64,000 bases of DNA from Archaeoglobus sp. UBA230 (GCA_002507545.1 DAVR01000024.1:62001-126000), one strand, 5' to 3'; counted from the first letter of the stretch, positions 17,784-27,730 are shown. Notes: a model not told the origin generated them from the sequence alone. Numbers and translations are program-made.

Positions 17784-18517
17784 TTTCAGTTAGGAACGTA
17801 TCAAAATCCTACGGCGATGTGAGAGCCTTAGAGGACGTAAGTCTTGAAGTTGAGAGAGGTGAGAGCTGTGCAATCATCGGACCTTCTGGCTGTGGGAAGT
17901 CAACCCTTCTTTTAATCATTTCCGGACTGTTACAGCCATCCAGTGGAGAGGTTTATATTGAAAACAAAATTGTGGGTGGTCCTGTGAAGAATGCGGCCTT
18001 AATTCTGCAGGATTACGGTCTGTTCCCCTGGAAAACCGTTTACGATAACGTGGCTTTAGGTCTGAGGATCAGAGGGGTAGAAAGAGATGTGGAAAGGGAG
18101 AAAGTAGAGGGGCTTCTGGAGAAATTTGGGCTTAAGAGGTTTGATAGGTATTATCCAAAGCACTTGAGTGGTGGGATGAGACAGAGAGTTGCAATCGCGA
18201 GAGCTTTGGCTGTGGAACCAGAGATACTGTTGATGGATGAACCGCTCTCTTCTCTCGATGCATTATCAAGAGAGAAAATGCAGAATTTCCTGTTGAATCT
18301 TTGGAAGGAGACCAAGACGACAATGATTCTCGTTACTCACAGCATAGAGGAGGCTGTATTTCTGGGAAAGAAAATTGTCGTGCTAACACCAAGACCGGGA
18401 AGAGTTAAGGCCATTGTGAATAACCCGAAGGTGGGAAAAGAGGACTACAGGCAAGAAGAGGTGTATTTCGAGAAATGCAGGGAGATAAGAGAGATAATAG
18501 AGGTTGGAGCTACTTAG
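17780..18517 (+). CDS. ABC transporter ATP-binding protein, NitT/TauT type
   Basis: 245-aa nucleotide-binding domain: Walker A GPSGCGKSTLLLIISG, Q-loop ILQDYGLFPWKTV, ABC signature LSGGMRQRVAIARAL, Walker B EILLMDEPLSSLDA, switch histidine VTHSIEEAV. It energises import of the ligand of the adjacent lipoprotein. Its ATG overlaps the lipoprotein stop, and its last 43 bases overlap the permease gene. Confidence 0.95.
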   Translation: MISVRNVSKSYGDVRALEDVSLEVERGESCAIIGPSGCGKSTLLLIISGLLQPSSGEVYIENKIVGGPVKNAALILQDYGLFPWKTVYDNVALGLRIRGVERDVEREKVEGLLEKFGLKRFDRYYPKHLSGGMRQRVAIARALAVEPEILLMDEPLSSLDALSREKMQNFLLNLWKETKTTMILVTHSIEEAVFLGKKIVVLTPRPGRVKAIVNNPKVGKEDYRQEEVYFEKCREIREIIEVGAT

Positions 18518-19218
18518 GAACTCTCATCATTCTTCTAATACTCTGGAAGGGTCTGTCAGTCCTGATAGCCCATCCCGCACTCCCATCTCCTGAGGTTGTC
18601 TTAGCTTCCCTAATCAACTCTGCACACGAGCTGTCGAGGCATGCTGCTGTTAGCCTGCTTAGAGTCGTTTATGCTCTCCTTCTGGCTTTCAGCCTTGCCT
18701 TTCCTGCTGGCATTCTGAGCAGAGAGGACACTGTTGACAGGCTTATCTCCCCTCTCATTTACCTCCTCTACCCGATTCCACATATCGTTCTCCTCCCCCT
18801 CTACATACTTTTATTTGGCATTGGTGACTTTTCAAGGGTTGCACTGATTGCCACAATTCTCTTCTTTCAGATTGCAGTAACAACGAGAGATGCGGCGAGG
18901 CAGGTAAGCGAGTATTACATCTATTCGATTAAATCGCTTGGAGCTTCAAAACTGGATGTTTACAGATATGTCATAATTCCGGCAGCGATGCCGAAGATAA
19001 TAACTGCCCTGAGAATAAGTGTCGGCACAGCAGTAGCTGTTCTTTTCTTTGCAGAAAGCTTCGCCACAAACACCGGTCTTGGATACGTAATTCTGGACTC
19101 TTGGAGCAGGGCTGATTACGAAATAATGTATGCAGCTATAGCTGCAATGGCCTTGCTCGGCTTCTCCCTTTACATCATACTCGAAATTGCAGAGAGGAGG
19201 ATTTGCAGGTGGATGTAG
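18475..19218 (+). CDS. ABC transporter permease, NitT/TauT type
   Basis: 247-aa inner-membrane permease with about six membrane segments. The cytoplasmic coupling (EAA-like) loop is visible at YYIYSIKSLGASKLDVYRYVIIPAAMPKI (quoted in part: LGASKLDVYRYVIIP). ATG 18475 lies within the ATPase gene, giving a 43-bp overlap. It completes a binding protein-ATPase-permease importer. Confidence 0.93.
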   Translation: MQGDKRDNRGWSYLGTLIILLILWKGLSVLIAHPALPSPEVVLASLINSAHELSRHAAVSLLRVVYALLLAFSLAFPAGILSREDTVDRLISPLIYLLYPIPHIVLLPLYILLFGIGDFSRVALIATILFFQIAVTTRDAARQVSEYYIYSIKSLGASKLDVYRYVIIPAAMPKIITALRISVGTAVAVLFFAESFATNTGLGYVILDSWSRADYEIMYAAIAAMALLGFSLYIILEIAERRICRWM

Positions 19219-19497
19219 CCTTTTTGGAGGGCTATACTCATACATACAAATTTTTAATGTCTCTGGATATTCCATAGAAGCAAACTCAAAAAATGCCAAA
19301 AATCCACATCAGATGGTCAAACAGCAATAAGCATACAGTGTGAGACAGCAAAATACGTTAAGAAGTTCCACTCTGAGTTGCAGATTACGGCAAAAGGTTG
19401 AGGGGCTTAAGAACAAAAATGCGAAACTGACGCATGGATTTCGGGTTATGATAATAGAGTGGCAAACGTTAAATAATCTTGCTTAAGCAGTCAAATC
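19219..19497. other. 279-bp intergenic region
   Basis: No convincing gene. Short in-frame stretches exist but are interrupted by stops. The only support is a TATA-like CGTTAAATAA near 19467-19476, about 26 nt before the rps17e ATG, which suggests a leaderless ribosomal-protein transcript. Confidence 0.5.
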
Positions 19498-19695
19498 ATG
19501 GGGACGGTAAAACCTGCATATATCAAGGTTATTGCGAGAGAGTTGCTAAAGAAGTATCCAGAAGTGTTTACTGGAGATTTTGATGAGAACAAGAGACTTG
19601 TTGCCGAATTAACCAATATTCAAAGCAAGAAAGTTCGCAACAGGGTTGCAGGGTATATCACAAGGAAGGTGAACAGGGGGTTGGTCAATGTTTGA
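19498..19695 (+). CDS. rps17e: Small ribosomal subunit protein eS17
   Basis: 65-aa archaeal S17e, full length for the family. It opens [20 protein letters not shown] and continues [18 protein letters not shown] and [12 protein letters not shown], matching the conserved core. Its 3' end overlaps dapA by 8 bp, so translation of ribosomal protein and lysine-pathway genes is coupled in one operon. Confidence 0.95.
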   Translation: MGTVKPAYIKVIARELLKKYPEVFTGDFDENKRLVAELTNIQSKKVRNRVAGYITRKVNRGLVNV

Positions 19696-20554
19696 GGGCG
19701 TTATACCTGCAATGGTGACGCCATTCAGGGAAGATTTCAGTGTTGACTTTGAGGGGATAGCTAAAAATCTAGATTATCTGGAAAAACACGTAGATGCTCT
19801 GGTTCCTGCTGGAACAACTGGTGAAGCTGCAACACTAAGTTACGAAGAGCATGTTGATGTTGTGAGATACGTAGCTGAGACGTCAAAGCTTCCCGTGATA
19901 GGGGGGGCAGGGTCAAATTCCACGAGAGAGGCTATATGGCTTGCTAAAGAAGTGGAAAAGTCTGGAGCTGAAGCTGCGATGCTTGTTACACCCTATTACA
20001 ACAAACCAAATCAGGAGGGGTTGTATCAGCACTATAAGACCGTGGCTTCTGAAGTTTCAATACCGGTGATAATTTACAATGTACCGAGCAGGACGGGGAT
20101 CAACACAACACCTGAGCTTATTAGAAGGCTGGCAGAGATAGACAACATCGTTGGAATTAAGGAGGCAAGCGGGAACCTGAAGCAGATTTCCGAGATAATC
20201 AGAACAACACCCGATGATTTCGTCCTTCTCTCAGGAGATGACTTTCTGACTTTGCCAATACTTTGTCTTGGCGGGAAAGGTGTTATAAGCGTTGCAGCGA
20301 ATGTTGCCCCACATCTGATGAAGGAAATGTACAACGCTCTTGCTGCGGGTAACCTGAAAAAAGCCGCCGAGATTCATCACAAACTTTCACCCCTCTTTGA
20401 CGTGCTCTTCATTGACACAAACCCGATTCCTGTTAAGAAGGCCATGAACCTGATGGGTCTTGCAGCGGGGAGGCCAAGATTGCCACTTGTCGAGCTTTCG
20501 GAAGAAAAGACTGATAAGGTTAGGGCTGTCCTAAAAGAGCTTGAGCTTATCTAA
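19688..20554 (+). CDS. dapA: 4-hydroxy-tetrahydrodipicolinate synthase
   Basis: 288-aa class I aldolase-type enzyme that condenses pyruvate with aspartate semialdehyde. Motifs: [18 protein letters not shown], the tyrosine segment [10 protein letters not shown], and the Schiff-base lysine in VGIKEASGN. Length is normal for DapA. dapB follows 30 bp downstream; lysC and hom in the same window share the aspartate-family pathway. Confidence 0.95.
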   Translation: MFEGVIPAMVTPFREDFSVDFEGIAKNLDYLEKHVDALVPAGTTGEAATLSYEEHVDVVRYVAETSKLPVIGGAGSNSTREAIWLAKEVEKSGAEAAMLVTPYYNKPNQEGLYQHYKTVASEVSIPVIIYNVPSRTGINTTPELIRRLAEIDNIVGIKEASGNLKQISEIIRTTPDDFVLLSGDDFLTLPILCLGGKGVISVAANVAPHLMKEMYNALAAGNLKKAAEIHHKLSPLFDVLFIDTNPIPVKKAMNLMGLAAGRPRLPLVELSEEKTDKVRAVLKELELI

Positions 20555-20584
20555 AATTTTTAAAATCTCGCGTCTATTTCTTTC

Positions 20585-21361
20585 ATGAGAGTTGCTGTTT
20601 GCGGAGCAGCAGGGAGAATGGGGAGACTTGTTGTAAAAAAGGCTGTCGAGAGTGGTTTGAACATCGTTCAGGCTTTTGACGTTGTAGAAGTTGGGAAAGA
20701 TGCGGGTGAGCTTGCAGGAATCGGTAAAATTGGTGTGCCGATACAGGATGATGTTTCAAAACTCGATGCGGATGTTATGATTGACTTCACCGTTGCCGAT
20801 GCTGCAGTTCAGAACGCAAGGATTGCAGCTGAAAAAGGTGTTAAGATCGTAATGGGCACAACAGGTTTTACTGAAGAACAGAGAAAAGAGCTTGAGGAAC
20901 TTTCGAGAAAAGTTCCCTTTATTCTCTCACCGAACTTCAGCCTTGGCGTCAACGTTTTCTTTAAGGTTGTTGAATATGCTGCGAGCTTTCTGAGTGACTT
21001 TGATGTTGAAATTGTCGAGATACACCACAAACACAAACGAGATTCGCCGAGTGGGACGGCATTGAGAGCTGCAGAGATATTAAGAAGTGTGATGGCTGAA
21101 AAGGGGAAAAGCTTAGACATTAAAACCTGTAGGGAAGGCCTATCGCCGAGAGGGGATGAAATAGGAGTATTTGGCGTGAGAGGAGGAGATGTTGTTGGAG
21201 AGCACATGGTTTTCTTCTTTGGCAATGGAGAGAGGATAGAGATCACACACAGAGCGACGAATAGAGAGTGTTTCGCATCAGGTGCTGTCAAGGCTGCATT
21301 GTGGCTGGCTGAGGTTGATAAACCTGGCCTTTACTCGATGGCCGACGTGCTGGGGTTCTGA
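20585..21361 (+). CDS. dapB: 4-hydroxy-tetrahydrodipicolinate reductase
   Basis: 258-aa NAD(P)H-dependent reductase. N-terminal Rossmann loop VAVCGAAGRMGRLV, MGTTGFTEEQ, SPNFSLGVNVFF, and the catalytic EIHHKHKRDSPSGTA with its HHK motif are all visible. A TATA-like AATTTTTAAA about 25 nt before the ATG suggests an additional leaderless promoter between dapA and dapB. Confidence 0.95.
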   Translation: MRVAVCGAAGRMGRLVVKKAVESGLNIVQAFDVVEVGKDAGELAGIGKIGVPIQDDVSKLDADVMIDFTVADAAVQNARIAAEKGVKIVMGTTGFTEEQRKELEELSRKVPFILSPNFSLGVNVFFKVVEYAASFLSDFDVEIVEIHHKHKRDSPSGTALRAAEILRSVMAEKGKSLDIKTCREGLSPRGDEIGVFGVRGGDVVGEHMVFFFGNGERIEITHRATNRECFASGAVKAALWLAEVDKPGLYSMADVLGF

Positions 21362-21373
21362 ATCGGTAGAATT

Positions 21374-21880
21374 ATGAACCCCTCACCCCCATATTTCCCC
21401 ATGATCCTGAGCATAGTGGGCACTTCTGACAGCGGCAAAACAACTCTCATAACCAGAATTGTTCCCATTTTGAGGGAGAAAGGGTTGAGGGTTGTTGTTG
21501 TAAAAAGACACGCTCATGGGGATTTTGAGATAGATAAAGAGGGAAAGGACTCCTGGAAGATATACCAGAGTGGTGCTGATGTCGTTATCGCCTCACCCGT
21601 GAAGCTCGCACTCATCAGAAGGGTTAATGAGGAAGAGGGAAGTGATCTCGACTGGATTTGTGAACGCTATCTTAGTGAATACGATATTGTGTTGACCGAA
21701 GGGTTCAGCAAGGCTGGAAAGGATAGGATAGTTGTTGTTAAAACGCCGGATGAGGTTGAACACTTCAGACAGGGCAGAATTTTGGCTGTTATCTGCGACG
21801 AGAGAGTTAATGGGTACAGGTGGTTCAGGAGAGATGATATTGAGGACATTGCGGAGTTCATGATAAGCCTCTTACCTTAG
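21374..21880 (+). CDS. mobB: Molybdopterin-guanine dinucleotide biosynthesis protein B-like GTPase
   Basis: 168-aa MobB-family P-loop protein: SIVGTSDSGKTTLITRIVP, VVVVKRHAHGDFEID with the conserved histidine region, and YDIVLTEGFSKAGKDRI. MobB supports attachment of GMP to molybdenum/tungsten pterin cofactors. An internal ATG at 21401 would place the P-loop nearer the N-terminus, as in most family members, and is the main alternative start; no strong Shine-Dalgarno separates the two. It lies 12 bp after dapB. Confidence 0.85.
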   Translation: MNPSPPYFPMILSIVGTSDSGKTTLITRIVPILREKGLRVVVVKRHAHGDFEIDKEGKDSWKIYQSGADVVIASPVKLALIRRVNEEEGSDLDWICERYLSEYDIVLTEGFSKAGKDRIVVVKTPDEVEHFRQGRILAVICDERVNGYRWFRRDDIEDIAEFMISLLP

Positions 21881-21911
21881 CTTTTTTATTTCCTGAAATT
21901 CTCAACAAGCC

Positions 21912-22490
21912 ATGCAGGAGAAAAGAATAGTCTATTTCGATAAGCCGGGTAGGAAAAATACGGACGCAACTCTCAAGCTTGCGGTTGACAGGGCAAGGGA
22001 GCTTGGAATAAAGCACATTGTTGTTGCATCCTCCTATGGCGATACTGCTCTGAAAGCAGCGGAGATAATAGACGAGAGTATGCAGCTGGTTATCGTGACA
22101 TACCACACGGGTTTTTTGAAAGAGGGAGAGAACACGATGCCTCCTGAGGTTGAGGAAGAATTAAGGAGAAGAGGTGTAAAGATTGTCAGACAGTCCCACA
22201 TACTCTCAGGGCTTGAGAGGAGTATTAGCAGGAAACTTGGTGGCGCAAGCAGAACCGAGGCAATTGCCGAAGCTCTTCGCTCTCTATTTGGGCACGGACT
22301 TAAAGTTTGCGTTGAGATAGCGATTATGGCAGCAGACAGCGGAGCGATACCGATTGAAGAGGTTGTTGCAATTGGTGGGAAAAGCAGAGGTGCTGACACG
22401 GCAGTTGTGATAAGGCCTGCTCACATGAACAACTTTTTCGATATGGAAATTAGAGAGATAATCTGCATTCCAAGGTTTAAGCGATCCTAA
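21912..22490 (+). CDS. Stand-alone pyruvate kinase C-terminal-domain protein
   Basis: 192-aa protein consisting of a pyruvate-kinase alpha/beta (C-terminal) domain without the catalytic barrel. Segments [23 protein letters not shown] and [18 protein letters not shown] fit the family of archaeal/bacterial proteins annotated this way. The pyruvate kinase domain binds allosteric effectors; here it may be a small-molecule sensor or a hydrolase-like enzyme of unknown function. The stop shares 4 bp (CTAA) with the convergent PPC-domain gene. Confidence 0.8.
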   Translation: MQEKRIVYFDKPGRKNTDATLKLAVDRARELGIKHIVVASSYGDTALKAAEIIDESMQLVIVTYHTGFLKEGENTMPPEVEEELRRRGVKIVRQSHILSGLERSISRKLGGASRTEAIAEALRSLFGHGLKVCVEIAIMAADSGAIPIEEVVAIGGKSRGADTAVVIRPAHMNNFFDMEIREIICIPRFKRS

Positions 22491-22906
22491 GACCAGAGAA
22501 ACAGTCCCGTCTGCCTGTCAAATTCCCTTACTGGTGCTTCACCGTCCAAAACCAAAAGGAAAATTTCACACGCAAAGACTTCGGCAGAAAAGAGATGTCC
22601 CGCATAAACATTACCATCCTTGCCAAGAACTACGTGGATGTGGGGATATGGTCTACCATCCTTTAACGATACGTTGCCAGAAAGACTCAGTATCTCAAGT
22701 TCTTCCTCAATCCTCCTTTTCACGTACTCTTTCTTTTCTTGGTCATAATATCCAATTTCAGCATTTTTAACAGCTCCAATTCCGCTTACGTAAGCAGCCT
22801 CTATCCCTTCTTTCTCCAGAAAGCTGGAAAGCTGATCAACCAGATTCTTTCCATAATCCAGCCTTAATAGATGGCATTTTTCAATCTGAAATTCGAATTG
22901 TTTCAT
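22487..22906 (-). CDS. PPC/DUF296-domain protein
   Basis: 139-aa protein made of one PPC (plant and prokaryote conserved, DUF296) domain. Typical features are [20 protein letters not shown] near the N-terminus, [15 protein letters not shown], and the metal-site-like [11 protein letters not shown] with GHLF. These proteins trimerise and are often called DNA-binding, although the biochemical role in archaea is not established. Confidence 0.85.
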   Translation of the reverse strand: MKQFEFQIEKCHLLRLDYGKNLVDQLSSFLEKEGIEAAYVSGIGAVKNAEIGYYDQEKKEYVKRRIEEELEILSLSGNVSLKDGRPYPHIHVVLGKDGNVYAGHLFSAEVFACEIFLLVLDGEAPVREFDRQTGLFLWS

Positions 22907-22938
22907 AATTCCTGATAAAAAAGATTAAAATAAAAAGG

Positions 22939-23301
22939 TTAGGTTTCAAAGCTTCCGACCTGTTGCTCGGCTATGTCTCCAACAACTGGAAGTTTGAACC
23001 ACTCACCCTTGTATGCCTTGTACATGCAGACTATCCAAGTGACAAAGGCAACTATGTTGATTAGCATCACCAGCAGTCCGCCAAAGAACAAGAATCCAAA
23101 TCCCATCACCGGGATCAGGGCATATGACAAAATCATACCGACGATCCAGAATCCAGCGAACGTAATCGCGGATTGCATCGCATGAAATCTGACAAACTTG
23201 CTTTCCTTCTCAACAATTAGAAACACTATACCCGTTATGAAGCCGAGCAGATACGCAAGTGCACCCTCTACATTCTCATTTAGCCCTACAGATGTCGCCA
23301 T
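22939..23301 (-). CDS. DUF4870/Tic20-like small membrane protein
   Basis: 120-aa protein with three to four hydrophobic helices and the DUF4870 hallmark: LAYLLGFITGIVFLIVEKES followed by FVRFHAMQSA. Function unknown; integral to the cytoplasmic membrane. It starts 1 bp after the stop of the lipoprotein gene on the same strand, so the two are likely co-transcribed. Confidence 0.8.
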   Translation of the reverse strand: MATSVGLNENVEGALAYLLGFITGIVFLIVEKESKFVRFHAMQSAITFAGFWIVGMILSYALIPVMGFGFLFFGGLLVMLINIVAFVTWIVCMYKAYKGEWFKLPVVGDIAEQQVGSFET

Positions 23302-23302
23302 T

Positions 23303-23818
23303 TTAGCTACCCTCTCCCCATACTACAGTGATATAATTTCCACCGATATCCCCACCAACTATCAGGATTTTGTTGTCTTTGACAAACTGGAAACCAAAAC
23401 TGTCACTCTCCATCCCACCATAAATCGAAGTATATCCCGCAGATGCAATTCTGTCCCTGAGTTCCTGAGCTTTTCCTGAATCTATAGTATTTTTGACAAC
23501 ATATACGAGCGAAACACCCTTACCTCCCGGTCCCTGACTTGATAGGTAATCGGTAAGCTTAGCACCTCCGAAAACTGAATCGAGAATGGGCTTTATAGTT
23601 TCGTGCACGTCAGCTGCTTCTGGTGGGGGAGATATCTCATTTGCTGTATCATAGGGATTGCCACTTCCCTCCTGTCCCCCTGCCTCTGTAGGTGTAGGAG
23701 TTGTTTCTGCTGTCCCAGCTCCTGACTCTGGCTGGCCACCACTACAGCCTGCAAGCAAAACGCTCGCTAATACGAGCGAAAGAAACAGTAGTTTTATTTT
23801 ACCATTCACTTTCTTCAC
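23303..23818 (-). CDS. Secreted lipoprotein of unknown function
   Basis: 171-aa protein with a signal peptide and lipobox (VLLAGCSGG, Cys25), then a Thr/Pro/Gly/Glu-rich low-complexity linker of about 40 residues and a compact C-terminal domain ending NYITVVWGEGS. I recognise no family for that domain. It is probably anchored to the outer face of the membrane. Upstream of the DUF4870 gene in a likely two-gene unit. Confidence 0.75.
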   Translation of the reverse strand: MKKVNGKIKLLFLSLVLASVLLAGCSGGQPESGAGTAETTPTPTEAGGQEGSGNPYDTANEISPPPEAADVHETIKPILDSVFGGAKLTDYLSSQGPGGKGVSLVYVVKNTIDSGKAQELRDRIASAGYTSIYGGMESDSFGFQFVKDNKILIVGGDIGGNYITVVWGEGS

Positions 23819-23893
23819 CTCAACTAAATTTTTTAAAATTAAGAGCTATTGGTATTAATATCTTACTCTGATTTGAAAAAATATTCAAAAATT

Positions 23894-25138
23894 TTAAAAT
23901 GGCTTTTGTATAGTGGCATCAGGAAACACAGCAACCCTCTGCTTTTCCCTCCCAATTTCTTCGACTACATCTTCCATTGATTTAACTTTGATTACTCTAT
24001 CGTCATATACCTCAAGCCAGGGCTGTTTTTCCTGATATTCAGACACAAATAAGACTTTTCCTACCTTCTTCAGTGTATCTGGAGGGGGAAGGTACAAAAG
24101 TCCACCTTTTTTCCTCATTCCCCACCTTCCGTGAACATAATGGCTGATCTGACCAGTTTTCGAGTTGCAGACAATGACAAGGGTTCCTCCTTGTTTCAGA
24201 CATATGGATGTCCACGTGGCAATAGCAGATTCGCTTGCCTTCGAATATGCGTTTGATATAACTACATCAAAATCCATTGAAATCTGTGTGGAATAGTGAC
24301 TTTTCGCCACCTCAACCCCTTTTCTCTGTGCCTCGATTATGTCTCCTGCAAATACATGCGTGTTCTCCCTTTTTGTATTCACAAGAGTGTTGACAATGAA
24401 ATCGAACTCTGCCATCCTTGCTGCCTCTTCTGCATCTTTTCTCAGAATATTCTCTTCATTTACCCTTCCGTAAGCCATTTGGCAAGTAGGGTGTAGTTCT
24501 CTCACGCTCATCGCCGCACTCCAACCCCCTATCACCCCGTGGTTATAGGTTATACTCCTTATGCCAGCTACACCCGGTAAAACCAACTTCGCTCCACCGC
24601 CGTAACCAAACTGTGGGTGAGGAACTATGCATCCCAGTCCGATTTTTAGACGGTAGCTCATCACCTCAGCATTTATATCAACCGGAGTTCCTGCTGTTGT
24701 GTCTCCAAGATATTCGAGGTTTGTGAGGCAGTTGTGGTTGAAAGTGGGGTAACTTTCCACAATATCTTCCCCGAGCTTCTTTGCGAAATCTTCTCTGTCA
24801 TAAGTTCCGTGAGCACCGTTTGCACAGACGAAGACAATATTCTCATCCGAGACACCACCCTTCTTAATCTCCTCAATAACAGTCCTTGCTATTTCGTCAA
24901 GCTTTGTTGGTCTCGTCATGTCATCAAACACTATCACTGCCTCCCTCTTCTCTTCGGCGAGCTTAGATAGCGGTTTCGATGCTACAGGTTCTCTCAGGCT
25001 TTGAATTATTTCTTCCCTGCTGATTGAAGCAGCCGAATCACCTGACATCCTGAAAACGGTAACATCCCAGTTCTCTGGTGGTTCAAAGCGCAAAGGCTCA
25101 TCTTCATACCAGACATTACTTGGAAGCTCAATCATCAA
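23894..25138 (-). CDS. LarA-like nickel-pincer-dependent racemase/epimerase homologue
   Basis: 414-aa protein of the LarA (DUF2088) family. Family landmarks include VIVFDDMTRPT, ANGAHGTYDREDF, and HPQFGYGGGAKLVLPGVAG followed by SITYNHG, which carries the lysine and histidine positions that bind the nickel-pincer nucleotide cofactor in LarA. LarA itself racemises lactate; relatives act on other 2-hydroxyacids. Cofactor-synthesis genes larB, larC and larE are not in this window. It is divergent from metK. Confidence 0.82.
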   Translation of the reverse strand: MMIELPSNVWYEDEPLRFEPPENWDVTVFRMSGDSAASISREEIIQSLREPVASKPLSKLAEEKREAVIVFDDMTRPTKLDEIARTVIEEIKKGGVSDENIVFVCANGAHGTYDREDFAKKLGEDIVESYPTFNHNCLTNLEYLGDTTAGTPVDINAEVMSYRLKIGLGCIVPHPQFGYGGGAKLVLPGVAGIRSITYNHGVIGGWSAAMSVRELHPTCQMAYGRVNEENILRKDAEEAARMAEFDFIVNTLVNTKRENTHVFAGDIIEAQRKGVEVAKSHYSTQISMDFDVVISNAYSKASESAIATWTSICLKQGGTLVIVCNSKTGQISHYVHGRWGMRKKGGLLYLPPPDTLKKVGKVLFVSEYQEKQPWLEVYDDRVIKVKSMEDVVEEIGREKQRVAVFPDATIQKPF

Positions 25139-25239
25139 TTGAAATTGTAAACAATATTTTAGATTTTTCCTTAAATTTTGGATTTATAACGAGAAGGGAT
25201 CGAAGGCAAGACGAAGGGTAGTTTAAATTCCCAACTGCA

Positions 25240-25250
25240 ACTTTTATATT
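25240..25250 (+). promoter_or_regulatory. TATA box of metK
   Basis: CTTTTATATTT, which predicts transcription from about 25271, with a GGTGA Shine-Dalgarno-like sequence immediately ahead of ATG 25281. Confidence 0.5.
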
Positions 25251-25280
25251 TCCTATCATAAGCTCAAGTCAGGTGAGTCT

Positions 25281-26480
25281 ATGCCGAACATTTACGTGGA
25301 AGAACTGGTTCACACCCCTATTGAAGAGCAGATAATCGAGATAGTCGAGAGAAAGGGCATCGGTCATCCCGATAGCTTGGCTGACGGAATGGCTGAAGCT
25401 ATGAGTAGGGAACTGAGTAAAGAATACATCCGACGTTTTGGCGCTATTTTACATCACAACACAGACGAGACGCAGATCGTTGCTGGCCGCTCTAACCCCC
25501 AGTTCGGAGGGGGAGAGGTGATAGAGCCGATTTATGTCCTCCTCGTTGGCAGAGCGACGAAGTACTTCAATGGCGAATACATCCCTACCGACAAGATAGC
25601 ACTCAAGGCGGCAAAGGACTACATAAAGCAGCACATGCAGAACCTCGATGCTGATTTAGACGTTGTTTTTAACGTAAGGCTTGGAGAGGGCAGCACTGAT
25701 CTGCAAGATGTGTTCAGGAGAAGGAAAGGTCAGGTTGCTCTTGCAAACGATACTTCGTTCGGCATAGGTTTTGCCCCACTATCTGATACTGAAAATCTGG
25801 TCTACAATGTCGAAAGGAGAATTTATGAGGAATTCAGAAAAATTAATCCGGCTATTGGAGAGGACGTGAAGGTAATGGGTCTGAGAGAGAAGAACAAAAT
25901 AACCCTTACGATTGCCGCTGCCTTTGTTGACAGATATGTTGAAAGTATAAAGGACTACGATGCGATCAAGGAAGAGCTTGAGAGGTTTGTCAGGGATATC
26001 TCTTCAGAATATACAGAGAGGGAAGTGGAGGTCTTCGTTAACACCGCGGATGACTATGAGGCAGGCTGCATATATCTGACCGTCACGGGCACATCTGCCG
26101 AAAACGGCGATGATGGAAGTGTGGGTAGAGGAAACAGGTGTAACGGGCTCATAACTCCCGGAAGACCCATGAGCATGGAGGCAAGTAGTGGAAAAAACCC
26201 GATAAACCATGTTGGAAAGATTTACAACCTTCTCGCAAATCTAATTGCAAGGAAAATTTCAGAGAATGTTGAGGGCATACAGGAAGTTTATGTCAGAATA
26301 CTGAGCCAGATAGGGAAACCGATTGATGAGCCGAGAGCTCTGAGCATTCAAGTCATCCCCAAGAGAGGTTACGATATTCAGAAGATAGAGAGACCTGCAA
26401 GGGATATCGCCGAAGATATGCTTGGGAGGGTAGGAGAGATTACAGATATGGTAATTGAAGGCAGGGTTAGGACCTTTTAA
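25281..26480 (+). CDS. mat: S-adenosylmethionine synthetase, archaeal type
   Basis: 399-aa archaeal methionine adenosyltransferase (distinct from bacterial MetK). It opens with the conserved [30 protein letters not shown] core (partial: [14 protein letters not shown]) and has [18 protein letters not shown], the glycine-rich [20 protein letters not shown] region and [16 protein letters not shown]. Makes AdoMet, used by the methyltransferases, radical-SAM enzymes and speE. The 3' end overlaps the convergent M20 peptidase gene by 14 bp. Confidence 0.97.
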   Translation: MPNIYVEELVHTPIEEQIIEIVERKGIGHPDSLADGMAEAMSRELSKEYIRRFGAILHHNTDETQIVAGRSNPQFGGGEVIEPIYVLLVGRATKYFNGEYIPTDKIALKAAKDYIKQHMQNLDADLDVVFNVRLGEGSTDLQDVFRRRKGQVALANDTSFGIGFAPLSDTENLVYNVERRIYEEFRKINPAIGEDVKVMGLREKNKITLTIAAAFVDRYVESIKDYDAIKEELERFVRDISSEYTEREVEVFVNTADDYEAGCIYLTVTGTSAENGDDGSVGRGNRCNGLITPGRPMSMEASSGKNPINHVGKIYNLLANLIARKISENVEGIQEVYVRILSQIGKPIDEPRALSIQVIPKRGYDIQKIERPARDIAEDMLGRVGEITDMVIEGRVRTF

Positions 26481-27606
26481 AGTTTGAAAAGAGCTCAACC
26501 ACTCTTCTGTAGATTTTTCGAACCCTTTCAAGCTCGTCAATGTAGACGAATTCGTCATCACCGTGCATGTTTCCACCTCCCGGTCCGAGGTAGAACGCTG
26601 GAATTCCATATTTTCTAACATGCCTCGTATCACCGACACCAAGAGAGAAGACAGCCTTTGGACTCAATCCCTGAGACTTTATCGCTTCTGAGATTATTTT
26701 AAGAAAAGCCACGTCATCTTCAACCTTTACCCTGTCGCACAGCACACCATACGGCTGAAGAAAGCCCTCAACCTTGAACTCGACATCCTCTTCATAAAGC
26801 TCTTTTCTAACATCATCTATGCTCACCCACGGTGCAAATCTGACATCAGCCCCAACGGTGCATCTTGGAGCAACAACGTTTCTCTTAACCCCTCCTCTTA
26901 TCATTGATGGGTTGAAGACTGCATGCCAGCTTTTGATTATGAAATCCATTCCCAGTCTGGTGAAGAATTCTTTATAACGGGAAAAATCACCCTCAAGTCT
27001 TCTGAACGTCTCAACTTTATCAACTATATAACTCGAGGCTTTGTAAACCGCACCCTCCTTAGAGTCTTGAGAAGCCGTGTGTCCGGCATTTCCAATAAAC
27101 TCAAGGTCAACGGCAAGCACTGCTGCCTGTATAGCACCGATAACAGCACTTCCGGTCGGTTCACCAATTAACACGGCATCAGCTTTCTCCCTCTCAAAAA
27201 CATATCCAAGACCGCTGACCCCACCAGTTTCTTCATCGCATGTAAAGGCCAGCTTCAAACCACAATCAACATCCTTCAATCCAAGAACTGCAGAACAAAT
27301 AGCTGCAACGCATCCCTTGGCATCACAGCTCCCCCTACCATAAAGTTTCCCATCAACAAGGACAGGATTCAGCAGTTCATCCCCTGAAGGAACTGTATCG
27401 AGGTGAGATGTAAGCATCAAAGTCGGTTCTCCTTTTTTTATTACAACAATAAGATTCTCTTTTCCATCTTCTTTTTTATATATTTTTATTTTATAAGATG
27501 AAAAAAGCTCTTGAAGATACTCTATGGCTTCAGTTGTTATGCCGGGTGGGTTTCGTGTATCTATTTTAATTAGATCGGCCGTAATTTTTGTTGTATCCAT
27601 CATCAC
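26467..27606 (-). CDS. M20-family deacylase (ArgE/DapE-like)
   Basis: 379-aa dinuclear-zinc amidohydrolase: LTSHLDTVPSGD, GRGSCDAKGCVAAI with bridging Asp, TCDEETGGVSG with catalytic Glu pair, LIGEPTG, and the late MHGDDEFVYIDEL. Family members remove acetyl or succinyl groups from ornithine, diaminopimelate or LysW-bound intermediates. The window also has dapA and dapB, so a desuccinylase/deacylase in lysine or arginine synthesis is plausible, but the substrate is not resolved. Starts at the first of three consecutive ATG codons. Confidence 0.88.
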   Translation of the reverse strand: MMMDTTKITADLIKIDTRNPPGITTEAIEYLQELFSSYKIKIYKKEDGKENLIVVIKKGEPTLMLTSHLDTVPSGDELLNPVLVDGKLYGRGSCDAKGCVAAICSAVLGLKDVDCGLKLAFTCDEETGGVSGLGYVFEREKADAVLIGEPTGSAVIGAIQAAVLAVDLEFIGNAGHTASQDSKEGAVYKASSYIVDKVETFRRLEGDFSRYKEFFTRLGMDFIIKSWHAVFNPSMIRGGVKRNVVAPRCTVGADVRFAPWVSIDDVRKELYEEDVEFKVEGFLQPYGVLCDRVKVEDDVAFLKIISEAIKSQGLSPKAVFSLGVGDTRHVRKYGIPAFYLGPGGGNMHGDDEFVYIDELERVRKIYRRVVELFSNFKRS

Positions 27607-27730
27607 TGGCCAGATTCGGGCAGGTTACTTAACAATTATTCAGGTTGTGCATATCTTGTCACTATCATAATTGTGGATTACACGATAATATGCGAAAAAT
27701 TTATTATTTCCAAGATTAAACATAAAGTAG

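Noticed and set aside
19219-19497. Possible decayed gene (an HPr-like reading, ETAKYVKKFHSELQ)
   Set aside because: The reading is very short, interrupted by stops and lacks the conserved HPr histidine; not supported.
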